A stretch of DNA of 64,000 bases from Phoronis australis (lineage: Eukaryota; Phoronida; Phoronidae). Position 1 is the stretch's first letter, and each line of letters begins with the position of its first letter. The notes under the pieces are model-generated. The model made no database searches. It was not told the origin of the DNA and worked only from the letters and a program-made list of their open reading frames with translations. Where the stretch lies: positions 128,191-192,190 of the forward strand of contig NMRA01000153.1 in NCBI GenBank assembly GCA_002633005.1. The letters run 5' to 3'. Positions 1 through 12,500 of the stretch are shown in pieces. Made by a program: the position numbers and the translations under genes.

Positions 1-2385
1 AAACGGCGGGCATTATGGGTGAGGGGGAAGGACTTCTGGGTTCACGGGGTTGGAGAATAGTAAATGGCGTGCTACATCTACAGGTCCTGTTGTATATTCT
101 GCAGACAAATACTTCTGAAGCCATCGTAATTTGCTCAGTGATTTCACCAATGCAGGGGTTCTTAAGCAATCTGTGATGCTCTAGGAACACCTTCCATGAT
201 GATTGTTTCATGTGATTGGCAAAGTACGAGTTGGTGCCAAACCCGGTCACGGCATGAAAAGCAAACAAGGATGTTGCTGAGTCTCTTAGTAGTTTGTTGA
301 AAAGTGCTTCAGTTTGTATATATCGACATTTCTTTGATGTGCCTGACATCATACAGATATGCTCACTTTGCATTTGTTGGAAGTGCGATACCAGAAGCAA
401 TAGAACATCGGGTGTCCCTGGAAATACGACTGACTGTGGACAGCATGCAGTACCAATCTTGCATCTGCTTCTTCATGTGTGGATTTCAGAGTCCTCAAAT
501 TAGCCATAACCTTAGATGATTAATTTATTTCCAGCTCATCTTTGAACCCTCCTGCAACCATAAACTCTTTATCTTCAGGCGTCTACAAACACAGTTCCCC
601 TGACAAGAAATGTGCTAGATCTTCTTTATTCTCAGCCAGTGCCCGAAAATTTGACCAGTTTTGAGGAAGAGGTACACCACGGCCTTCCAAAAATCACCTG
701 ATTTTCTGTATTCCTTTATTACGCTGTTTTCCTGTTGTGTATTTCATAGTTTCTTGTCTGTATCTGTCAAATACAATGTCAATTTTATGATATCGAAATC
801 CTATGTTTAGCACTGTTTTCATGAATGAATCAGCCAGGTTCTCGAAGTTCACATCACCATCAAGCTTCCCAAGAGCTACCAGTAATGCTTCGCCATCAAT
901 AATGAGGCAAGCGGGCGGGTCATGAAGTTGAATTGTTTCAGGACAGTCGATGTGTTAACTATTAATACTTTGGCAAGTGAAGATTTATCTCCAGTGCGCA
1001 ATGTGCCACTCGTTTCTGTAAGAAAACATTGACGGGAAGAAGCTCGTGTTTGAGCACAGACGGCAAATCAACTGGCCGACCCACCTCATAAGCCGTAGCT
1101 AGGCAGCGAAGTATATCTCTCTCTGCCTTAAGAACTATTTTCTTGTCTTTGTCTTTGGATTGTTTCACCACGTCATGTAAGTTGGCAAATGTTGGGGCAT
1201 TATTTTTGCGCATAGGCGCGTGAATTGACATGTCTGAATTATCGCATCGCTCAGTGATAATCAGTCTCGAACAAATTTCTTAGTTTGTTCGAGTCCAAGT
1301 TCCTTGGCATGTAAAAGTGACTCTTGGATTAGTGCTGTTGCTAGGTCTTTTGTTGCAAGGCTTTGTAGCAGCTAAGGCCTTGCGGACGAGAAGACCTTCA
1401 ATCCATGGAATGCGTAAAGAAGGGAACTCTCAACAGTTGCCTCGTGGCTTCGTTATGAAACTAAGTACTCCCGCGGCAGTAAGTTTGTTCAGCTACATGT
1501 ATATGAGATTTCAGATTAAATGAGAGTGTCCACCTCCATAGAGCTGACGAGGTTTTGGTATTACCGATGATACCACCTCCTTTTTGCCTGCCCCATTTAC
1601 CCACTGGTCAGAAACTACCTGACAGAGCATATGAGGAGATCACTTGACTACAAAATTTCCTGCTTGAACCTCTGACCAAACAGACTGTGGAAGCTGATGT
1701 ATCTCCTCTAAAAAGACCGCACCCCACTCGGGCATAATTCGGTGAGGCAGCACGAGAGTAAATGAATAGAGATGCAGTTCCAAAATACCATCCCGTTGAG
1801 AGCCTGTGTACTTTAATAATATTGGAACCATGTACATGTAACTCCACCAGAAGCTGAAATTCACATCATCAGAACTACTGTTGACAAAATGCCCAGGAGT
1901 TTCCTGAACTTATCCTAATTGAGAAATGTTAAAAACTCCGGAATTTTCTGTGGATCATCATCTGCAGACATACTGGTAATAGAAGCATGACAGTCGCTTC
2001 TGCAATAAACGAAAGAAGGCTTGACACATGCAGGAGATGCCACAGAGCTTGCAAAGACAGTTTGTGTGCCCTCATACTGTAGCTTTGCTGTACGACTTTC
2101 CACTGAGGACCAGTTCCATAGGTCTTGACCAAGTACTGCACTCTCTATACACACCTCAGCTATTCCGGAATCACTCATGTGATCTATGGCCTTGATAAAG
2201 TTCATTGATACGTGAAGAGCCACTAGACGAGGTACTGTATTAACATATTTTGGTATTCTGGGACCGACCACGTAAGCTCCATTAATCTGCAGCAGAGTGC
2301 TTGGTCGACTGTGAGGACGGTATGTTCCTGTCCAAAATGGGACGATATGGCAATGCATCTCTTTACAACAGTATTTAAAAGTCAT
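1..2385 (-). pseudogene. degenerate copy of a repetitive invertebrate gene family, truncated by the left edge
   Basis: Read right to left, collinear but frame-broken coding blocks are visible. Block 1 (2385-1915) is a 156-codon open stretch containing VPFWTGTYRP and IAEVCIESAVLGQD. Block 2 (about 1760-1640) contains LPQSVWSEVQAGNFVVK. Block 3 (1231-962) contains RDILRCLATAYEVGRPVDLP. Block 4 (about 900-540) reads IDGEALLVALGKLDGDV, then DIVFDRYRQET and LPQNWSNFRALAENKEDLAHF, with stops in between. Block 5 (about 480-1) contains THEEADARLVLHAV and, after frameshifts, FHAVTG and SSWKVFLEHHRLLKN. From memory, this order of motifs belongs to a high-copy family of uncharacterised proteins in many invertebrate assemblies, probably carried by a mobile element; no function is established. 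Stops and frameshifts in every part make it a pseudogene, and it continues beyond position 1. Confidence 0.7.
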
Positions 2386-4194
2386 GTTGTTATGTTTAAA
2401 ATACTTTTATGTCTTATCTAAATAGTGAGATGTTCGCAAAAAAGCATTGATAATTATGATTTCTAATTTTATTTTCAGACTTTATTAATGACATTTGTAA
2501 CTTAGTGAAGATGAAATAAAAAGCTTCACATGTGTCATAATGATTTTTCTAGACCTTCAAAACATAGGTATAGACACCTTAGTTGTCATGTTTTGCCTGT
2601 AAATTGATAAAGTTACACCGAAATTTTTTGATAATGGCGAAGCTAATTAGCATAATTGGGGAATTTAATGACGTTCATTAATATGCTTTTAAATTTAAGT
2701 GATCTAAACACACTTATATTATGTTTTTGAAGCAAAAATTTCCTAATTATTCGTCTCGTATTGTACTCCTGGTCTTACGAATGTTTCCTATCTTGTTGGT
2801 TTGGCGGCCATTTTGTTTATGCAAATTAGATGGTCAAAAACTCAAAATCCAGCTTGGGAACAGGCATAATCGAAATCAGCATACCATAATTATGCTAAAA
2901 AGTTAGGTTCTCCACTTTTACTAAAAAATGCCTCTAACACGCACATTTTCCAGAAATGCGTCTAGACTACTAGAAAAATCTCAACAAAAACTAGGCAGGC
3001 ATTGCTCCTTGAACGTAGTTGAAGTTGCGACAAGTTAGGCCTACTGCATAAGTCCAATCACAAATAAAGAATTAAAGACTAGATAGAACAATGTCACATT
3101 CAACTCTGACAAAAGTTCGACAAAACTGACAAATTATTCTGGAAAAAAAAGTTAGCCAAATTTGCTGTAGGCAGCGCGAACGGGTACCGACGGTGGGAGG
3201 CGGGCCTCGGCCAAGCTAGGCGGCGCTGGCGGGAACCGACAGACGGAGGTGGGCAAACACATGATTGAATAAATAATGCAAAAAATTATAATTGTTAAAT
3301 AGGATATTTGAGTTTCACCACAAGGTAGTTAATTTAATACAGCACTAAAATTTCCATAAGTCTATTTCAAGGACAACCCATCTTCTGCCTAACGTCTTCC
3401 ATTATTTGCTTGGTGTGTGTGAACTTGAATTTTGCTAAACCTGAAGATCATGTATGTGTGAACTTGGAATTAAATAAACATTAAATAATTCAGGTGAATT
3501 TTTCTTCAATGTAGAGAATTTTTTTCATTATTGGTCCCACGATCACCCATTTTGCCCGTTAACGAATTATGGATACGTGGACGTGATTATTTGAGTGAAG
3601 ACGCCACGTTTTCTCGGGTATTCCAAGTTCACGTAGGCCCATACACGATATTGAGATTAAGCGAAATTCCAAGTTAATATTCGACCTCCATAAGACACTC
3701 GAATTTGAATTCGCCCGGCATCCTTTTTTTCTTGGTGCACCATACCAAAAATATGAATTAAGCTAAAAATCTGTATCAAATTCAGTTTAACTTGAAAAAT
3801 CCGATGTTATATCGAAAGAGTATAATTTGGGCTTAGGTTTCGAATAAAAGTGTTTGCGTAAAGATCCATTTTATGAAGTCTGCGGAAACAGTATCTTTAA
3901 CGGCAGATTATCACGTGTGATGACACTCCCATTCTCAGGTAGACCGCACTAATAGCTCATTGGATAGCACAGTATGAGGCAAGCCAGTGAAGCAAGCAAT
4001 TTTCCAAAAAAAAAAAAGATTCCAAGTACATTTTAGAGCATATTTGATACGATACCTTTATAACTAATTTTAAACAGTTAGGATTTACATCAGTTGGCTC
4101 TGAATCGGACTGGCTGCTGCTTGGAATCGACATTGTTTTCTTTACATCAAAGGTCAAAGGTCTCATTTTCCATTTAAGGGAAATGTGCTTCGTT
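2386..4194. other. non-coding stretch, no gene seen
   Basis: AT-rich DNA with no supported exon. A short GC-rich patch at about 3165-3260 stands out from its surroundings but encodes nothing recognisable. One TAGGCCTA octamer lies at 3036-3043. Confidence 0.5.
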
Positions 4195-4535
4195 TATGTC
4201 CTACCAAGGAGTGTACCGGGAATTTTCGTAGATAAGCCCACGGACGTGTACTCGGGAAAATTTTCAGGAGTTTTAATAACACCAAATAAACGCGCGGGCG
4301 TATATTCGGAAAAGGGTGCGTGTAAACGGAAAGTAATAGTTTTGCTGACTTTGACATTTTTTACTTAAAACTGTGTTTTTAAACGTTATTTAATAAATCC
4401 ATAGTTCACCAATACCTTGTTCGTTTTTAAAAATGGTAATCCGAATAAACGTCCATGGGTGTTTCATCGAATGGCCCGGCTTATCTACGGAAAATCCCGG
4501 TAATACAATCCTTGGTCATACCAAATAAGGAGATG
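4195..4535. repeat. imperfect inverted repeat (foldback-like)
   Basis: The left arm, about 4201-4257, contains ACCAAGGAGTGTACCGGG and CGTAGATAAGCC. The right arm, about 4441-4532, contains the complements GGCTTATCTACG and CCCGGTAATACAATCCTTGGT. The segment between the arms repeats parts of the same text (AATAAACG and TATTCGG blocks). This looks like an old non-autonomous foldback or MITE-type element. No target duplication was identified. Confidence 0.5.
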
Positions 4536-4745
4536 TGCTTTGCCGTATGGGAGAAAAATCGACGAAGTGACGAGCTGGTGACAGATCCCAGTAAGAAACT
4601 AAAAGAAAAATGCTTTGGTATTAACAGAAATTCAAAATCTTTTGCCAACAAACCGTAAAAAATACCTGGTGAGGAGGTTTAATTCTGTTTCAGTGGTATA
4701 GAGAACCACTGGGCTGAATAATGCAATTTAGTCCGTTTTCAGCCT

Positions 4746-5335
4746 GGTTGCATGAAAAAGTGTCAAATAGGGACTCAACTACTAGTGCGTGTTTGTTTCG
4801 TTCTTTACTCACAGCATGCGCGCACCCAGCCTTCAATATGGGGGGAGGGGGGGGGGGGNTTGCTAACAAAACAGCGGGCGGACTTTTGTCCCATTTTCTC
4901 GGACTTCTTGTCTCTCAGGGTCGGACCTTTTTGCCCACTTTGCCAAATAGAGGGGGGGGGTCATTCGAGCCCCCAGAGCCCCCTGGGTGCGCGCATGCAC
5001 AGATGTTATATTTTTCTATCATTTCATCTTTAATATGAGCTTCTCTTTGACAAATGATATTTTCTAATAATATAACTAAAAACTGAGCCCTTAATTGAGT
5101 CACAATGATTAGAGACTTGAGTCCTTAAATTAGGGGCATTGCATGAAATATCTCCACTTGCTTTCAATAATATTGATAATTCAAGGTAGAGTTCACTCTC
5201 GATTTGTATCAAAGCCAAAAACTGACTTAGTAATGAGACTCTAACAGCCTAATAAAGGACAATCTGTTTTCACAAGCTCACAAATAGGCAGTAGATTTAG
5301 ATAAGCTGAGTCCCTACTGCTTCATGCAAACCGGG
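4746..5335. mobile_element. TIR element of about 590 bp hosting a nested element
   Basis: The left end reads GGTTGCATGAA and, after a short spacer, TAGGGACTCA (4746-4778). The right end carries the complements TGAGTCCCTA and TTCATGCAAACC (about 5308-5332). No transposase is encoded, so it would be a non-autonomous DNA transposon. It encloses the 185-bp element at 4814-4998. Confidence 0.5.
4814..4998. mobile_element. 185-bp MITE-like element with perfect 16-bp TIRs and G-runs
   Basis: GCATGCGCGCACCCAG at 4814-4829 is repeated as its exact complement CTGGGTGCGCGCATGC at 4983-4998. ACA flanks both sides as a possible 3-bp target duplication. Inside are a long G-run (4841-4858, followed by an undetermined base at 4859) and a second run of nine G near 4952. 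It is nested in the TIR element at 4746-5335. Confidence 0.65.
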
Positions 5336-8300
5336 CACAGGCACCTTTAAACAACGAATGCATCTCACAACTGCACAAAATGAACTTCCTAATGGAATGC
5401 AATTTATTGGACATACATGTAAGGAAATAATTCATTATAATATAAGAACATAAATTACAATTGTCTGTAAATGAGATTATAAAGGTGGTCTTAACATGTA
5501 AGAAATGCACAAATATGGAACTCCATAGAGTTCTGTACCTCCTGCAAATATAGTGATACACATTTTAGTTTTGGAATGTTTCCCATAATCTTAGATCCAA
5601 AATAGCTAATTGGTTCTGGTCTGCACCCATCTCATTACAAAAAACGTGCCTGCCCCATCACTTTTAGCCAGGTCCTTTCTTTAAAAGCTACATATTAACG
5701 TATCTAAGGTACAACAACTTAGTGGTAATCACCTACCGCCACCTTTGACCTCAGGATTATGTAGGACCTTATTCACAAGTCTACTAAACTATAAAAGTTT
5801 ATATTTTCTGAAAGTAGAAAGCTTATAAAACTAGATTTTTGACTTTTTATCAATCTTCCATTCATTGGGTCATATAACCATGACTTCTTAAGTGAAATTT
5901 AGCATAAAAGTAGGTTTATTCATAGCAATACAAGGGTATCAGCAACATGACTAAGTTTTGTTTAATATGACTGTTCAAGATGAAATCTAAGAACACTGCA
6001 ATCGTTTGGTTTTCGTCTTATGCAACGTCTATAATTTGTTCATGCAAAACTTAAAAGTCTCGTTTTTAAAGGCTGCCAAACAAAAGTGGAACTTTTTAAA
6101 AACAATTCCTACCAGCATTTTGGAAAACAGTGCATAAATAGTATCTGAATATTTAATAAGAACAGATCACCCATCCTCTCATATGATATACCCAAGTTGG
6201 CCTACATAACTTAAATTGATTAGGAACACACACTATTGAAAATATAAACAAGCAAATAAAACACTCCATCTATTCTCAAAAAACGCAGACCAGAACCAGC
6301 TACAATACATTTTGATCTTCACCAGGATTAGCATCCTGAGCACAAACACAAACCACAATCACAGTTTTTCCTTCACTAAGACCCCTGTAAAAATTTTCAT
6401 GTTTTCATTCTCGATCCCACATTTCTAACACATACCTGATGAGCACATTGTTCAACAAAACATGGAAAGAAAAGAGTAAATATTGTCAATTCTATGAAAA
6501 CAAAAGATAGATGAAAAACTAATAAATGATGTTATGTTGTAAGACAACCAGAGCTGCTTTGGCAGGTCTAAAATGGCCAACTTCAAGATAAAATAAGAAT
6601 GAAGTGGTTTACTAAGCAAACAATAACACGAGTCACCTCCACTGTGGTGACAATAGAAAACAAAAGTCCTAACTTTCTTTACAACTGACACTTGTCATTG
6701 TGGGAAATGGGGTCACAATGCCTTACTACTAGGAAATATGCAGGACAGTAAATAAAAACTCTAGAGTAACTGAATTGCAAATTTTTTGTTAATCATATCA
6801 CTAAAGATAATAGTTTCTCAATCCAGCACTTATTCATACAGTCCGAATAAGTACACCTCTGTACATAAGTCTTGAATAGTTAAATAGCACATATAAGTGT
6901 CAGCGATGAACATTTCCAACACTGGATGACAATATTAATATGAACACAAGTTTGACAAAGGCTGTTAGCAATATGTAACCTCCAACAGATGGCAGCATTA
7001 AACTAACAGTAACTGACACAAGTCACATGCCATATCTGTGTTGCATCTAATTTACTGTAGTTCTTCAGATAAACAGATATGCTTGTTAACAACATGAAAA
7101 AACAGTAGAAAGAGTATTTAAATTAATAACAATCGAGTAATTCCATACATAAATATAATCATTGGCATAAAATTTACTTAAAGACACAATTGAGCAAAAG
7201 TTTTCTTATTTCTGTATTAATAAGATTTGCGATTAACGCTGTGAGACAATGTCACGGACACGCCAGTGAATAATGATTGCTGTGGGAGACAACCGCAGAA
7301 AAACACAGCACTGTTTTTGAAAACCATTGTTTTGGAATAAATACTTTGTTTTGGTTCTTCAATACAGTAAGTTCTCGTTCCTAATTACCTCCAACCCACT
7401 GGAAATCACAGTTGGCTTCAAGAGGAAAATTGACCACCACTGACTGGGTTCATTAAAAGTTTGTGACTTTGCCTTGACATAATTAGAACTCCATGGAGTA
7501 TGACATATTGCCAAGGTTAAAAACTCAAACAATTCCCCTGAATTCTCCTGAGACATGATTACCAGACAACGAGATGAAGCAAACACTGTGAGATAATCCA
7601 ATATATTTGATCAACATTATAAATTCTAGCTTTGACCTAATCCTTTGTATGAGAGTGATGTCCAGCAGGTGGTGCTGTATCTGTGTACCGAAGTTTTGAA
7701 CATTCACAAATGATTGGTCAGAATGTCTTTATCATCCCATTCTGACAGTTTGTAACACTGAGATTTTTAAGCTGGGAATGTCTAGGAGTGTACCTTTAAG
7801 GTGTGTAGAATGCCATAACAAAATATGAAATTTTAAAAATATTAGTAATTCACCCATCACCCAGCTTATTGCTTCATTACCAAGTTATCTGTTTTTAAAG
7901 AATATTTCAAGCAATAGCCAAAAGCCCTTGAACGGACAGCTTTAAATTTTTAACGGACATCTGTTACATAAAGCTGCTATGAAGCCCTTCTTAGAAAAAA
8001 GCTAATTTTAATCAATACTTCATTCAGATGTGAAATTTTTATGAGAAAGTAGATAAGACATCTGATCAGAAGGAAGATGAACAAATTAAAATGAGGTTTA
8101 CAAGTACTTCATACCAGTCATCTCAATAGTACTTAGTACATCACGAATGATTAAAATACGATGTAACATTCTAACAAATCACCAGCGATCACCTTGGGTG
8201 AACAGGGAATAAGTATAAGTCAGACTGCAATTTGGCGTTCTTGTGACAGATCTGCCTTCTTAAGGCTGAACTATAAGAAGGCTGCTCAAATGCCTGGCGG

Positions 8301-8751
8301 GCATTCACATGTGAAATTTTTCCAGATGTTGATTAGAGGTGCAATCTGCTTTGTGATCAAATGACATACTAATTCATGTGCTGGTATAAAACTGGTCATG
8401 ACATGCTTCTTAGGTTTCTGCACTTTGGAAGAATTGACAGTTTGTGACTGCATAAAATGACCAGATGGGTCAAGGCTACTTATACATCATGGTCTTGAGA
8501 AATAATGGACTGTCAGAACTTCACAATCCTAGGAAACGCTTCCGAGTAAGGAACAATACCAGACCAATCATAGAATGTTAATTGATTCAACAGAAAAGTC
8601 AATTTCTTCACAAGACGGTAGTTCACAACGTCTTTAAAAACTCACTGATTTACCCATGTTTGTATACCGTTATAATTTTCTGCTCACAAGTCAAGTCTGT
8701 GCTAGAGTTTGATTGATGCAAAAATCTCACAAAGAAAATTAGTGTGATCAT
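5336..8751. other. non-coding; possibly 3' UTR or downstream flank of the CUB/LDLa gene
   Basis: No exon is supported on either strand. The minus-strand gene ends at 9044, so part of this stretch may be its 3' UTR. AATAAA on the minus strand occurs near 5911 and 5403, but both are more than 3 kb from the stop codon, so neither can be assigned without transcript data. Confidence 0.35.
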
Positions 8752-8877
8752 GTACTTCAATAGTAACATAGTGTGAAAGATCACAAACTCTTGAGTGATG
8801 ACGTGCTTCAATTGTAACATAGTACGAAAGATCACAAACTCTTGAGTGATGACAAACTTCAATTGTAACATAATACG
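8752..8877. repeat. 51-bp tandem repeat, about 2.5 copies
   Basis: Unit starts at 8752, 8803 and 8854, each beginning with a variant of GTACTTCAATTGTAACATAG and containing GATCACAAACTCTTGAGTGA. The unit length is a multiple of three, so it makes a repetitive open frame on the minus strand; this is not evidence of coding. Confidence 0.8.
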
Positions 8878-9043
8878 GCATCTAGCAAAGTCTTGTGTGA
8901 TCTTGCACTTTCGCGTTTACAGCAAACCCAAGCCTGGTTTTTGTCAAACAGTCTATCTCAGCTGGAGACAACATTTTAACTGGAGCCTAAAGTCAAGAAA
9001 CATGCCTCAGGTGGTACAGAATCTCACAAGAACTTTCTTACAT

Positions 9044-9532
9044 TTAAACATGACATTCATCAGAGCTTGCTAAGATAATCACTGTGCCATCATCACCGTC
9101 ATGAGCCGCACCTTGACATGATTCACCACCAGACTGCCCAGTCAAATCATGCCCCAATTCTGAGCACTCAAATACTTGATTTACCGTACCTGACTGGTCA
9201 GGTGTGCCACCGTCTGAAACAACTGGCTCAACACTTCTTGTCTGTGACGAACTATTCCTGACAAGATTCATATTGGACAAAACACAGTCTGTGCCATGAA
9301 TACCTCGACCTGGTGGGGAACTGGACATGCTATGACCATTATTGGCCAATGAGTCACTGGTCACAGTGCTCGATGTGGAGGGTGAATGTTCGTTGAGCGG
9401 GTTTGTGTTATATAGAGCTATGGCTGATAAAACTATGCCACGCCTATCCAGTGTACTGTACTCCGGCGGGCTATCCTCGACAGGAGGCACTATTATTGTC
9501 TCGTAGGCCGGAGGATCGTCAGATGAAAATGC
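9044..9532 (-). CDS. CUB/LDLa gene, last exon: cytoplasmic tail with PPAY and PPEY
   Basis: The acceptor is a clean polypyrimidine tract ending TTTCAG just upstream (9533-9534); the exon opens in phase 0 as GCA TTT TCA and runs to a stop at 9044-9046, giving 162 residues. It starts AFSSDDPPAYETIIVPP and then has SPPEYSTLDRR. The rest is Ser/Thr/Asn/Gly-rich and probably disordered. PPAYETI and PPEYSTL each overlap a WW-domain ligand (PPxY) with a YxxΦ sorting signal. Confidence 0.85.
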   Translation of the reverse strand, partial: AFSSDDPPAYETIIVPPVEDSPPEYSTLDRRGIVLSAIALYNTNPLNEHSPSTSSTVTSDSLANNGHSMSSSPPGRGIHGTDCVLSNMNLVRNSSSQTRSVEPVVSDGGTPDQSGTVNQVFECSELGHDLTGQSGGESCQGAAHDGDDGTVIILASSDECHV

Positions 9533-12500
9533 CTGAAATGGTGAAAAAATAGCAATAATAATAACAAAAATAATAATAACAACAATGCAAAACTGCTACT
9601 TGGAGGAGCCACTGGGGTTGGAGCCATCCAAAAATCATCGTCAGCTGTTCTCTTCCCAGTAGGAACATATGTCAATTTTCATAATCACCCTTACCAGTAG
9701 TTAAGCCTGCAGAGGGCAGACGGCAAAAAACAATAAAAATTGCCACTAGGTGGTGTAAAAATACATCGAATCCATTCAAAAACGTGAAGGTGGTGTCATC
9801 TTCCTAACGGATACCTATTGCCAAATTTCATGAAAATTAATTAAGGAACACTGAAGATACACAGAGGCAAACATAAAAATCTAAAATTGCCACTAGGGAG
9901 CACACCGGTAGTCAGATCTGTCCAAAAATTCGCTCATGCCATCCCATCCATGAAGGGAACATGTCTGCAAAATTTAATGAAAATACGTCAAGTAGGTTTG
10001 GAGATACAGCAGCTGACACCGGACAGAAAGAGATGATGGCATAAAAAGGCTCAGGTTCAGGAATTCAGATTCGTTGCAGTGGTTTCAAAAAGTTCTGAAT
10101 TTTATCAATTATTTCAACATGATTGAACTGGATGGGCAAGACCAGGAGGCTTAATTGAAATACTAAATGATGCAATGTATACAGTTTACATATTGACTTC
10201 TACTGACATGCGTCTCGTCATTACCTTACAGTAAAGAAGAAATCATTTCGAACAAGAGAAAGTTGAAACGAATTAGACAAAACACATACAAAATTAATGT
10301 TGCCTGTCACGTGATTGTAGAGCACAGCTTCATCATAAGTTGGAGGATGTCCTTGACTACTGCTGGCAATGTTATTGACTGTCACACTGAGGCGTGGACT
10401 AGCCCTACCCCCTAAATAACAGGAGAGACACATTATTTACACAGGAATCAATAAACTGGCATTCTACACTAAAGTCTGAGTGCGGATTTCTGTAATCAAC
10501 TGGTGGTTCTGACACATCGGTGGACTAGAGCATGTGCACAGTTAGCAGAAAGTGCAGGTTTGCGACCCGATCGTGGCACAGATCTTTTCAGACTTCACTA
10601 TAGGTCACGTGATATGACCAACAGATGGCATGTAAGAAGACTAATAATTATTAATTATACCAAATCAACACAATGATTTATAACAGCACAATTAGCACAT
10701 ATACATGTACATTCACTCCAAGGTTTGTGTACCATGCCTGCAATAAGTCTGACTGGGTTTCTATAATCAACTGGTCGTCCTGGTAGCTTAGTGGACTAGA
10801 GGGTCTGCGCAATTAGCAGGACTTCCCGTTTGAACTGTCATCATTGTCTTAACTAGTGTACATTATATAAATCATTGTCTTAACTAGTGTACATTATATA
10901 AATCATTGTCTTAACTAGTGTACATTATACAAATCATTGTCTTAACTAGTGTACATTATAGAAATCATTGTCAAGATTACAGAACACTGCAGTTAGCATT
11001 CATTAGTACTTCTGAAAACATTCTTTCTGAGACAAAACTCACCTTAAGTTTGACATTCATCAAATTTTGCTGTGGGGGTTACATTTGGTAAACATAGACT
11101 TAACTATGGGTCACGTCACGGGAAGTGACCAACATATGGTGTGTAAGAACACAAATAATTCTCACTTATACCACATCAATGTGGTGATTTATAACACATC
11201 AATTACCACATATACACTCCTAAGTTTGGGTAAGATGCCTCCTATAAGTCTGACCCGATTTTTGAAATGGACCGGTGGTCGTGATAGCTCAGTGGACAAG
11301 AGATTCTGGTTATTAACACTCATTTGGGAAATCCCAACTGTCTACAGGACAAAACTCCCCTGCTAGGTGTGGCATTAATCAAATTTTGCAGTGGGGGCTA
11401 CATTTGGTGATATGACAGCCGATGCACTCCTGCAAAAAGGTTAAAGATTTATAGGCAAGTAATTTCTTTCTCTACACCCAACATTCATGCCTAATTGATT
11501 CAGAATTAGTCTTTATTAAAAAAAACACAAAGCATACTAAACAAATAACTGCCTGCACTTGATATCAGGGTGGGCTTTCATCAGACATTCACAAATTTGT
11601 ATCAGAGATCAGTCCCGGCATAAATCCATGGTGTTGAATCACAAAATTCGTAAGCCTGTGTTGTCCGGATCTACTTTCTATGTAAACTTAGTGCAAGCCC
11701 GACTAGCAACAGGGTGCAAGTGATCAGGCAGATGAGATAGGGGAACTAACACCTGAGCAGGTGGGCTTATACATAATAATTGGACGGTGGCCTTACACTT
11801 GATTTAAGGTCAGCTTATACAGGAGAACAACCCATAACTGGGGAGTGCGTTTATACCAGGGAGGCAGTGTGGCCCAGTGGAAAAATTTTCCACTTCCTTT
11901 ACTCAAGGTCGCAGGTTCAAGTTCTACTCGGTACATTGCCCTTGAGTCACGTCTTGGTCAGAACATGCCTCAGAAAAGCTTAACACCACAATGAGGTCAC
12001 TCACTTGTGCGACGTGACTCGCGATGATTACAGATCTTATCACAGCGAATGACGCGGCGTCGCATCATAACGAATATTATAGCAAGTAGCAGACAGCCAA
12101 TGATACCAAGAGCTCCAATGAAGAGTACTGTGGGCATGGACTCATCCTCATCATCCGTCTGCTTTGGCGGCACTGAAAATGACAAAAAATAATTACTGAC
12201 AGTCGCCAAAATACACCTCAGGAACAATATCTGACTAAACGTCCTCAGCTGTATATCAAACAACACCTGATAATGTACCCAAATCACAACCACGTGCATA
12301 ACGCTCCTGACCAGTAAGTGACAAAAGGTGGTCGGACAAAATACTGCTCACTTATAATTCTGTTTAAAACAAAAATTACTCAGATGACTTTCGAGAATTG
12401 CAGCAAAATCTTAATTGTGGATAACCGTTTCCACCTAATTAGCTATTCGATAAATTCCAAGCCATTCCTGGTCATGACGGATGGCTACAATGTTGATGAC

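Noticed and set aside
10840-10972. Regular 31-bp repeats resembling a CRISPR array
   Set aside because: Direct tandem copies without spacers, in a eukaryotic intron.
11860-11965. Possible tRNA gene
   Set aside because: A and B boxes are present but no proper acceptor or anticodon stems form; a SINE fits better.
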